Below, piece after piece: positions 1-5,559 of a stretch of DNA of 6,987 nucleotides (positions are counted from its first letter, which is position 1; every line of letters starts with the position of its first letter). Source of the stretch: CAYYBZ01 sp964470285 [NCBI: uncultured Oligoflexia bacterium] (GTDB lineage Bacteria > Bdellovibrionota_G > CAYYBZ01); assembly GCA_964470285.1 (NCBI GenBank), contig CAYYBZ010000100.1:1-6987 (forward strand). The letters are read 5' to 3'. The notes beneath the pieces are model-generated. The model did not search any database. It had not been told where the DNA came from and saw only the letters and a program-made list of their open reading frames with translations. The position numbers were made by a program, and so were the translations under genes.

Positions 1-7
1 GAAAGAT

Positions 8-721
8 TTATATAATACTTAATATAATCTTTTTTATATGGGATTTAAGCCTTGTTATCTCTTCGGCAATATCGGCCTTTGCCGCATATAAAACCAGTTC
101 CTGCTCAAGCCTTCCGGATTCAAATTTTATATCATTTTTTATTTCATCGACCCTTTTTTCAAGTCTTTCCATTATTCTTTTAAGAAGAATATTTTTCATC
201 CCGTCAATTTTTGAAACCAAATCGGCAATTCTTGCAACTCGTCTGGAAATATCTTTTTCAAGGTGAAGGCCTTCTTTTTTTCTCATTTTAGCAAGGTTAT
301 CAGCCGCCATCTTAAGCGCTTTTTGAAAAACCTTAAATTCAACTTTTTCTTCAGTGTTATTCGGATGCTGAAATATGTCCCTGTTTTTTAAAACGGTATT
401 GATACCTATTTCTCCGGGAATTTTAAGCTTTTTTTGTACCTGTTTAGCCTGTCTGTAAAACTCCCGGGTCCTCTCCTCGTCTATATACTTCACTTTCTTG
501 CCCTGTTTTTTTTCATCACGGTTAAAGCTTACATCAAAATAACCCCTAGAAAATCGGCTCTTCAAATAAACTGAAACTTTCTGTTCATAGGAATTATAGT
601 CTTTAGGCAGTTTGCTTCTGATTTCAAGAAATTTTGAATTTACCGACTTTAACTCCAAAACAAGACTTGTTCCCTTTGCGTCAACTATTCCCTTCCCGTA
701 CCCGGTCATACTTTCAAGCAT
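8..721 (-). CDS. yicC: YicC-family endoribonuclease, C-terminus lost or frameshifted
   Basis: The protein opens with MLESMTGYGKG, the hallmark YicC N-terminus, and contains ELKSVNSKFLEIR, SRGYFDVSF and near its end LEQELVLYAAKADIAEEITRL, all typical of the family. E. coli YicC is a cytosolic endoribonuclease implicated in small-RNA turnover; the same role here is by homology only. The start is ATG at 721, because AAAGGGTG lies 6 nt upstream. A GTG at 730 would add three residues and overlap the upstream stop. The product is 237 residues against roughly 290 for the family: it stops after SHIKKIILSII, before the conserved GRKLDF/QEMNRE region near the C-terminus. A -1 shift at the A6G run at 29-35 reads DYIKYYINL and stays open to the window edge. 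The gene follows DUF4416 by 2 nt, so the two are probably cotranscribed. Family identity is very likely; integrity is uncertain. Confidence 0.9.
   Translation of the reverse strand: MLESMTGYGKGIVDAKGTSLVLELKSVNSKFLEIRSKLPKDYNSYEQKVSVYLKSRFSRGYFDVSFNRDEKKQGKKVKYIDEERTREFYRQAKQVQKKLKIPGEIGINTVLKNRDIFQHPNNTEEKVEFKVFQKALKMAADNLAKMRKKEGLHLEKDISRRVARIADLVSKIDGMKNILLKRIMERLEKRVDEIKNDIKFESGRLEQELVLYAAKADIAEEITRLKSHIKKIILSII
29..35 (-). other. A AAA AAG slippery heptamer at the yicC frame break
   Basis: On the minus strand the bases read A AAA AAG, phased so that AAA and AAG are zero-frame codons. This is the dnaX-type -1 slippery heptamer. The zero frame meets TAA at 10-8, six codons later, while the -1 frame is open to base 1. 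The sequence is seen directly. Whether it causes recoding, marks a true mutation or marks a homopolymer error cannot be decided here, because any stimulatory stem-loop would lie mostly outside the window. Confidence 0.5.
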
Positions 722-723
722 TA

Positions 724-1254
724 TCAGCACCCTTTCTTAAGTAGATTTTTACAGTTTTCTCTGATTTTCTTAAGTATTTCCTGTATCTCATCCGAAGCGT
801 AATCCGGATAAGTCCAGGGTAAAGTTCTGTACCTGTCATGTTCATATATAAGTGTTATTTCGGCAAATATACCATCTCTTAAATATATTCTGTGCGAATA
901 ATTTTTGCCGGTAATTAATATAACATTTTCTGAATTCACAAGCCCGGGATCGATATTGACCTTTCTTTTTCCGTCAACGCTGAATTTTTCCTCTATCAGA
1001 TTTGTTCTATGCTTTGTTTGCCAGACAGCGTCTCTCTCAATAAGTTCATCAAATTCCAAGAAAACTCTTTTTAAATCCCTGCCCATCTCCTTTTCGTAAT
1101 AATCAGATTGCGTAAAGTTAAGAATGTATGATTTATAGCTTATTTTACCCAGTGCATCAGCAATCAACTTTAAAACCTTTTCCATTTCAACATTTGGATT
1201 GAATATTATGCTGGCAAACAGTTTGGCTTTCGGTGGTTTCTTTGGAATACTCAT
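724..1254 (-). CDS. DUF4416 family protein
   Basis: A soluble protein of 176 residues from MSIPKKPPKAKLF, with no signal peptide or membrane segment. It carries the run of motifs I associate with DUF4416: a PKxxKLF start, DYYEKEMG, KRVFLEF, RKVNIDPG, a YSHRIYL block followed by DGIFAEITL, and LPWTYPDY near the C-terminus. The function is unknown; some databases label relatives as GTP-binding, but I see no P-loop or other GTPase motif. The gene ends 2 nt before yicC, a pairing I have seen in several Gram-negative phyla, which hints at a housekeeping or RNA-related role. ATG at 1275 would add MVIESLQ. Neither start has a good Shine-Dalgarno site, and 1254 is chosen because family members begin close to the KLF block. 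The 5' region contains two inverted repeats (1279-1298 and 1298-1373). Confidence 0.88.
   Translation of the reverse strand: MSIPKKPPKAKLFASIIFNPNVEMEKVLKLIADALGKISYKSYILNFTQSDYYEKEMGRDLKRVFLEFDELIERDAVWQTKHRTNLIEEKFSVDGKRKVNIDPGLVNSENVILITGKNYSHRIYLRDGIFAEITLIYEHDRYRTLPWTYPDYASDEIQEILKKIRENCKNLLKKGC
728..735 (-). promoter_or_regulatory. Shine-Dalgarno site of yicC
   Basis: On the minus strand AAAGGGTG lies 6 nt before ATG at 721. It overlaps the last codons of the DUF4416 gene and favours the start that gives MLESMTGYG over GTG at 730, whose initiation codon lies inside this site. Confidence 0.65.
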
Positions 1255-1278
1255 TTGTAATGATTCAATTACCATAAT

Positions 1279-1298
1279 TTGCTTTGCTATTAAAGCAA
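1279..1298. repeat. Short 7-bp inverted repeat upstream of DUF4416
   Basis: TTGCTTT at 1279-1285 pairs perfectly with AAAGCAA at 1292-1298 across the 6-nt loop GCTATT. It lies 3 nt before the ATG at 1275 and touches the larger inverted repeat that starts at 1298. It could be an operator half-site pair or an RNA hairpin in the DUF4416 leader. No U-tract follows on either strand, so a terminator role is unlikely. It may also be chance in AT-rich DNA. Confidence 0.35.
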
Positions 1299-1373
1299 TA
1301 AGGTATTCGTTTACTTTTAGAAATTTATTGTTTATTTAGGGGTGTAAGTTCTAAAAGTAAACTAATACCTTAT
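1298..1373. repeat. 76-bp long inverted repeat (25-bp arms), copy 1
   Basis: The left arm at 1298-1322 and the right arm at 1349-1373 are reverse complements at 24 of 25 positions; the only mismatch is C1308 against T1363. The loop is 26 nt (1323-1348) and contains AGGGGTG. The element fills most of the space between the divergent DUF4416 and O-antigen ligase genes, and its right arm ends on the base before the ligase ATG at 1374. Arms are AT-rich and no T-tract follows, so this is not a classical terminator. Its total span equals that of the repeat at 5465-5540, and both right halves contain TTAGG, then TAAG, then AAAAGTA. It is probably a mobile palindromic repeat or a cis-regulatory hairpin. 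Confidence 0.85.
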
Positions 1374-2699
1374 ATGAAAAAACCTTCAAATATCTTAGCA
1401 GTTTTTATCATTATTTTTACACCGCTGGCTTACGGCACCGTCCATCCATGGTCCATTGCAACATTGAAATCGCTGATTCTCATACTCGCATTGATAACAT
1501 CTTACAAATTCCTTTCAGGTAATTTTAAGCTGCCCGGACAAAGAATCTTTCTTAATCTCATGCTTTTATTTGCCGTTTTTATTCTAATTCAGTTAATCCC
1601 TATACCATCTTTTATACTCAAAACCTTATCATCAAACCGATGGGATATGCTCTTTAAGGATTTCTCAAGCCTTTCACTTGGCAATCCTCCCCTATTTCAT
1701 TCAATCAGCATGGTTCCACATGTGACTTGGGCTTTATTGTCATTAATTCTCTTCTACATAGCTTTTTATATAATAATTTTAAGCCTTCTGGAAAACAGAA
1801 AAACCGTTAAAATGCTTGCAGGTACCTTGATGTTTTCCGGGTTTGCTATCTCATTCATAGCCCTTGCTCAAAAATTTTCTTTCGCTCAGGCTATTTACTG
1901 GATAGGCCTTAAAAGGCAAATGTTTTATGGAACCTTTGTAAACGCAAATCACTGTGCTCTTTACCTTTCCGCCACAGGAATTTTCACGTTTGCCCATTTT
2001 CTAAAAGAGAATAATAAGGCATTTAAAACTGCGATGGGATTCAGCTTTGCATTGATCAGCTTTACCGTATTCTATTCTTTTTCAAGAAGCGCAATTCTAA
2101 GCTTCGTTATTCCTTTAGCCCTGATGATTTATTTATTTTTCTCTGAACCCGCAGTCAAACAAAAGAAAATTAAAGAATATTACGTTCCTTTTATTTTTCT
2201 TTTTTTTGCAATATTTTCTCTATTTATTTGGTGGGGGAGTTCAAGGATACTAACTGAAATAGGCTCAATGGAACTTGCTTCCTCTTCTACGGATTTCAGG
2301 TTCAAGCTATGGATAGATTCCATAAAAGCTTTCCTTCACTTTCCTCTATTCGGATCCGGCTTGGGAACTTATGAATACGTAATTCCCCAATTCCTTTCGT
2401 TTACAAGAAATGTTCAGATTGAATTTGCAGAGAACGATTATTTTCAATTACTGACAGAGACCGGGATATTAGGTTTCGCTATTATTTCCTTTTTTCTTTA
2501 TTTTCTAACCGGAAAGATAACCTATATTCTTTATAAAAAATTTCAGGAAACACCCAGAACTCAACTCGGGGCATCTTTTGCCTTGTTGTCAATCGCACTC
2601 AACAGTATGATGAGCTTCAACATTTACATACCTGGCATTATGATAATGTCACTTGTACTGCTTGCTTTTATTACGGTTTCGACAAGGAGCTACAAGTGA
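1374..2699 (+). CDS. O-antigen ligase/polymerase family membrane protein (Wzy_C-like)
   Basis: A 441-residue, almost wholly hydrophobic inner-membrane protein with about ten to twelve predicted spans. The N-terminal TPLAYGTVHPW (residues 16-26) is characteristic of one O-antigen ligase subfamily. Further motifs are FVNANHCALYL (188-198), SRSA (237-240), R309 with W313, FPLFGSGLGTY (323-333) and AENDYFQLLTETG (352-364). The last two bracket the large periplasmic loop of the Wzy_C domain. Such proteins polymerise lipid-linked O-units or transfer glycan to lipid A core or to protein; which of these applies cannot be told from sequence. No Shine-Dalgarno site lies near ATG 1374, because the upstream bases are the arm of an inverted repeat. 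There is no earlier in-frame start. It overlaps the next gene by 4 bp (GTGA), so both are likely one transcript. Confidence 0.88.
   Translation: MKKPSNILAVFIIIFTPLAYGTVHPWSIATLKSLILILALITSYKFLSGNFKLPGQRIFLNLMLLFAVFILIQLIPIPSFILKTLSSNRWDMLFKDFSSLSLGNPPLFHSISMVPHVTWALLSLILFYIAFYIIILSLLENRKTVKMLAGTLMFSGFAISFIALAQKFSFAQAIYWIGLKRQMFYGTFVNANHCALYLSATGIFTFAHFLKENNKAFKTAMGFSFALISFTVFYSFSRSAILSFVIPLALMIYLFFSEPAVKQKKIKEYYVPFIFLFFAIFSLFIWWGSSRILTEIGSMELASSSTDFRFKLWIDSIKAFLHFPLFGSGLGTYEYVIPQFLSFTRNVQIEFAENDYFQLLTETGILGFAIISFFLYFLTGKITYILYKKFQETPRTQLGASFALLSIALNSMMSFNIYIPGIMIMSLVLLAFITVSTRSYK
2684..2689 (+). promoter_or_regulatory. Shine-Dalgarno site for the TPR gene
   Basis: AAGGAG sits inside the last codons of the ligase gene, 6 nt before GTG at 2696. 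It fixes the non-ATG start and the 4-bp GTGA overlap, implying translational coupling. Confidence 0.8.
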
Positions 2700-4096
2700 A
2701 CATCAAAAGAAAAATTATATTTATAACGCTTTTAATAATTTTTGTTTTTGCTCAATACGCTATATTAATTGAGTATAAAGCCAGGAGCTTTAACAGGGAC
2801 TCATACGGATTCTACGATTTAAACAACACAAGAGACATTAAACTTCCCGATAAATATCGAAGATATAATCCTGAAATCGTCAAAACCCTTATCAAAAATC
2901 TGTTCTTACTTGATTCTTTTCCTGGATACCGCTTAGATCAGACTCTTTCACTGTTAATTGATTACCTTAAAAGCAATCCTCTTGACCACGAAGCATATTA
3001 CCTCCTATATAAAACCAAAATCTTTAAAAAATCCGGTCAAAAGAATTTGGACTACTTCCTCAGAAAATCGCTTAAACTGGACCCTCTGTCAATGCTCTAC
3101 AATCTTGAGCTTGCAAGATTACTCCGAAAATCAGGGGAACTGAATTCTGCTTATAAATACTATAAAAACATTTTTTCTAAACCTGGACACATGGGAATTA
3201 AAACGGAATCCGATATCCGCGCTGAAATGGCAATGTTGTGCCTCGAAAGAAACGACATGGAATCTTTCAGCAAAGAGATTGAAAAGGCCGAACGCCTTTA
3301 CCCACAAAACTGGAGGATAGATTTTTCACTTTTCGCGCGCGATTTAAATAAACGAAAAATCAAAAGTGCATTGTTATATTTGGAGAACTCCTATAGAAAA
3401 TTCATGTATGGCAAAAAAACCTGGGATTTTTTCCGGATTTTGGAATCTCAAATCAAAGAACTTATTAAGACCAAAAAATACTCAAATGTAAAATTACTCT
3501 ACGATAAATTTGCAGCAATTTCCGGAGAACATGAAAAAATCCTAGACAATGTTGCGAAAAAATTTAAACCTCATCCTCAACTTGTAAAAATGATATGGGG
3601 TGATAAAATTCATATTACAATGTTCAACCCAATGCTTTTGGACAGTCCTGCACTTCTAAATGACAAAAGAGGATGCATAAGGACTAAAACCGAGCATGGA
3701 TTAATAACAACAGAGAGCCCATTTTCCGAGTATCTGAAAGTTTCCTATTCTAACGCCCCGGGGTTTATAGATTTCTGGTACATTCCCGTTAACTCGAAAA
3801 TATCAAACGAGAAAACTTCAGTTATGATGACCATGTACTCAGATCAGGAAATAGGAAAAAGACAGATTGCGGTTGAGCTTTTCGGGAATCTTTACTATTC
3901 GAAGGCATTTAGCGAGAAAATTTCAAAAAACAGATATGTCCTTTATTTAAAAAATATTCACGACTACACAATTCCCAATCTTATTTTTAAAAATAAAGAC
4001 AAACTTGTCAAATTAAGCAAGGTAGGATTTAATACGGTCTGCCGTTCGGGGATATATGCCATTGAAGAAATTAAAATGTATTTTGAGGATAATTAA
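2696..4096 (+). CDS. Membrane-anchored TPR-like protein, polysaccharide-cluster accessory
   Basis: A 466-residue protein starting with GTG, supported by AAGGAG 6 nt upstream. Residues 1-5 are basic and 6-25 form one hydrophobic segment, giving a signal anchor with the rest probably periplasmic. Residues about 82-270 are helical with degenerate TPR-like features: a DHEAYYLLYKTKIF helix, LKLDPLSMLYNLELARLLRKSGELNSA-type pairs and KAERLYPQNWRIDF. Residues about 300-466 change character, with alternating hydrophobic and polar stretches suggesting a beta-rich domain with a glycan- or ligand-binding look (inference only). Coupling to the O-antigen ligase by a GTGA overlap suggests a partner in glycan polymerisation, transfer or length control; TPR proteins often sit beside such ligases. 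I do not recognise a named family, and the C-terminal domain may be new. Confidence 0.75.
   Translation: MNIKRKIIFITLLIIFVFAQYAILIEYKARSFNRDSYGFYDLNNTRDIKLPDKYRRYNPEIVKTLIKNLFLLDSFPGYRLDQTLSLLIDYLKSNPLDHEAYYLLYKTKIFKKSGQKNLDYFLRKSLKLDPLSMLYNLELARLLRKSGELNSAYKYYKNIFSKPGHMGIKTESDIRAEMAMLCLERNDMESFSKEIEKAERLYPQNWRIDFSLFARDLNKRKIKSALLYLENSYRKFMYGKKTWDFFRILESQIKELIKTKKYSNVKLLYDKFAAISGEHEKILDNVAKKFKPHPQLVKMIWGDKIHITMFNPMLLDSPALLNDKRGCIRTKTEHGLITTESPFSEYLKVSYSNAPGFIDFWYIPVNSKISNEKTSVMMTMYSDQEIGKRQIAVELFGNLYYSKAFSEKISKNRYVLYLKNIHDYTIPNLIFKNKDKLVKLSKVGFNTVCRSGIYAIEEIKMYFEDN
4085..4088 (+). promoter_or_regulatory. Shine-Dalgarno site for the small membrane protein
   Basis: GAGG (in TGAGGATAATTA) lies 7 nt before ATG 4096, within the final codons of the TPR gene. 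It is the main evidence besides the hydrophobic segment that the 45-codon frame is translated. Confidence 0.65.
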
Positions 4097-4233
4097 TGAA
4101 TTATGAGAAATTTTTAAAATCAAAAACATTTACGATAATCTTCCTGATATGGCTTTTGGTTATAAATGTACTTTACTACTGGCAGTTTAAGGATATCTAT
4201 AAACTCTTACTTAAAAAGATAGGACTGCTATGA
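4096..4233 (+). CDS. Small single-span membrane protein, 45 residues
   Basis: The frame begins with ATG in TAATG, sharing one base with the stop of the TPR gene, and has GAGG 7 nt upstream. The product starts MNYEKFLKSK, continues with a hydrophobic stretch at residues about 11-30 (TFTIIFLIWLLVINVLYYWQ) and ends with a basic tail (FKDIYKLLLKKIGLL). It is therefore a short single-pass inner-membrane protein. The Lys-rich N-terminus and the basic C-terminus leave the orientation unclear. Position as third gene of the ligase-TPR operon suggests a small subunit or stabiliser of the glycan-assembly machinery; this is inference. I recognise no family. Its last 6 bp overlap the end of the convergent glycosyltransferase gene. 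It could be easily missed because of its length. Confidence 0.68.
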   Translation: MNYEKFLKSKTFTIIFLIWLLVINVLYYWQFKDIYKLLLKKIGLL

Positions 4234-5400
4234 TAACCTCAACAGGTTACTGTAAGAAGCCATGAGCCTGTCTCTCTGAGTCTCCACCGTAAATTTTTCT
4301 TTAACCCTCTTCTGTCCGGCCTCACCAAGTCTCCTGCACTCATCTGTGTCTTTTAGAAGTTTAAGTACGGCCTCGGAAAACGCTCCCACGTTGCTTTTAG
4401 GATAAATGATTCCGCATTCACACCAGTCCATAATCTCGGGAACGGCCCCTGAATCACACCCGACAACCGGCTTTCCTACTGCCATTGCCTCGACTATAAC
4501 ACGCCCGAAACCTTCATAATGTGATGAAATTGTAATAATATCAGATGACTTCATTACGTAAGATATAAAACCCTGCCTTCCCGCAAACAAAACTACATCT
4601 TTAAGTTTTTTGCTCTTTACGATTCTTTTTAGCCTTTCATAATAATGTCTGTCGGTTCTGAAATGTGCGTCCCCCACTATTACGAATTTGGCTTTTTTAT
4701 ACTCGATATTTATCCTCTCGGCCATTTCAATAAACTCTTCCACGTTCTTTCTTTTGCTTATTCTACCCACAGTGCATACAATTTTTGTATTTTCATCCAC
4801 ATCAAAATTCTTTTTAAAGAAATCATCCCGATTTTCGTTAAAATATCTTGCAGCTTCAATCGCATTATAAAGAACCTCGACCTTAGCCTTCACTTCTCTT
4901 TTAAAAAATATTTCTCCGACTGCGTTGGAAATAACAAAAATTTTATCTGAAAGCCTGTTAATGACCCTTACAAATAGATTATAAATCCACTTGGGATTAT
5001 CGCTTGCATTGTGTCTTACGTGATAGATGCATTTTTTTCGCATAAACATCGCGGCAATTGCCGGCGCCAGTAGAACTTCCATGTTGTTATGTACTAAATC
5101 GATTTTGTACTGCTTAATGGCAACCATGAAGAGAACGACCTCAATTATCTGACGTAAAAACCAGTACAGGTAGTAAAACGGATTATAAGTTCTTTTAATG
5201 CGTGAAAATCTAAATCTTATGATCTCAGCTCCGGCTTCTTCATACTTCTTCTCGTATGGACTTCTACCCGGCAGGGCGACAATCGGGTTAAAAATCTCCT
5301 TATTGAGATATTTAACAATCAGAACCAGGCTCTCGTCCGCCCCTGAGGTCTCCTGGCAGAAGGGATTGACGTATAAGATGTTCTTTTTAGTTTCGGACAT
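4228..5400 (-). CDS. Glycosyltransferase family 4-like (GT-B fold)
   Basis: A 390-residue protein of usual length for a GT-B retaining glycosyltransferase of the GT4 type, probably working at the cytoplasmic face of the inner membrane. The N-terminal acceptor half begins NILYVNPFCQETSGADESL, where the usual glycine-rich donor loop is replaced by SGADES. It has a long amphipathic or hydrophobic patch (about 73-95, NPFYYLYWFLRQIIEVVLF) that may sit on the membrane, DLVHNN (101-106) and YHVRHN (126-131). The C-terminal donor half has VGRISKRKN (211-219), FVIVGDA (239-245), LFAGRQG (271-277) and the EX7E signature E296-GFGRVIV-E304, followed by AVGKPVVGCDSGAVPE. Sugar and acceptor are unknown. 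The gene stands alone on the minus strand, facing the ligase operon, and lies downstream of the 76-bp repeat at 5465-5540. No clear Shine-Dalgarno site precedes ATG 5400. Confidence 0.93.
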   Translation of the reverse strand: MSETKKNILYVNPFCQETSGADESLVLIVKYLNKEIFNPIVALPGRSPYEKKYEEAGAEIIRFRFSRIKRTYNPFYYLYWFLRQIIEVVLFMVAIKQYKIDLVHNNMEVLLAPAIAAMFMRKKCIYHVRHNASDNPKWIYNLFVRVINRLSDKIFVISNAVGEIFFKREVKAKVEVLYNAIEAARYFNENRDDFFKKNFDVDENTKIVCTVGRISKRKNVEEFIEMAERINIEYKKAKFVIVGDAHFRTDRHYYERLKRIVKSKKLKDVVLFAGRQGFISYVMKSSDIITISSHYEGFGRVIVEAMAVGKPVVGCDSGAVPEIMDWCECGIIYPKSNVGAFSEAVLKLLKDTDECRRLGEAGQKRVKEKFTVETQRDRLMASYSNLLRLS

Positions 5401-5452
5401 TTATGAAGATATTACTATCTTGCACATTGCTAGGCAAGAATCATAATAATAT

Positions 5453-5458
5453 ATTATA
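5453..5458 (-). promoter_or_regulatory. Candidate -10 box upstream of the glycosyltransferase
   Basis: TATAAT is present on the minus strand about 50 nt before ATG 5400, in a very AT-rich spacer. A 17-bp spacing would place the -35 element at about 5476-5481, inside the arm of the 76-bp repeat, where ACTTAC is a poor match to TTGACA. A perfect -10 box is easy to find by chance in such DNA. Confidence 0.3.
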
Positions 5459-5464
5459 AGTTGA

Positions 5465-5540
5465 TGAAAAATTCAGTAAGTACTTTTTCTTTCGCTTAAA
5501 CCAGCTTAGGCTTAAGAAAAAGTACTTACTGAATTTTTCA
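5465..5540. repeat. 76-bp long inverted repeat (27-bp perfect arms), copy 2
   Basis: The left arm at 5465-5491 and the right arm at 5514-5540 are exact reverse complements over 27 bp, separated by a 22-nt loop in which GCTTA occurs three times. The arms themselves contain smaller palindromes, AAGTACTT and TGAA-AAA-TTCA. It begins 19 nt after the stop of the minus-strand polymerase gene and ends about 65 nt before the glycosyltransferase start. A hairpin here could slow transcription or protect the polymerase mRNA, but it has no GC-rich stem or following U-tract. Total length equals that of the 1298-1373 repeat, and the right halves show similar order of TTAGG, TAAG and AAAAGTA. A dispersed palindromic element is the best reading. 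Confidence 0.9.
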
Positions 5541-5559
5541 AGCCGATCATCACACATTA

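Noticed and set aside
905-1099. Plus-strand open frame of 64 codons inside the DUF4416 gene
   Set aside because: It is antisense to a strongly supported family member, has no ribosome site and its translation is low-complexity Ser/Phe-rich sequence typical of a shadow frame.
1298-1373. Integron attC site
   Set aside because: The hairpin size is in range, but I find no GTTRRRY/RYYYAAC core pair at the expected positions, no cassette array and no integrase.
2958-3143. Plus-strand 61-codon frame inside the TPR gene
   Set aside because: It lies wholly in another frame of a longer, well-started gene and shows no independent support.
4234-4249. Small hairpin TAACCT-CAAC-AGGTTA as a terminator between the convergent genes
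   Set aside because: The stem is only 6 bp, it lies within the glycosyltransferase coding sequence and no T-tract follows on either strand.
4645-4950. Plus-strand open frames of 60-101 codons opposite the glycosyltransferase
   Set aside because: They are antisense to conserved GT4 motifs and two of them overlap each other in different frames; nothing suggests translation.
5198-5446. Plus-strand 82-codon frame at the start of the glycosyltransferase
   Set aside because: It is antisense to the N-terminal half of a clear gene, with no ribosome site or recognisable domain.
5465-5540. Standard rho-independent terminator of the polymerase gene
   Set aside because: The stem is AT-rich with a 22-nt loop and the T-run lies inside the arm rather than after it; the perfect 27-bp arms are far longer than terminators need.
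1298-5540. The two palindromes as the ends of one complete insertion sequence
   Set aside because: The arms differ in sequence and the interval encodes glycan genes but no transposase.
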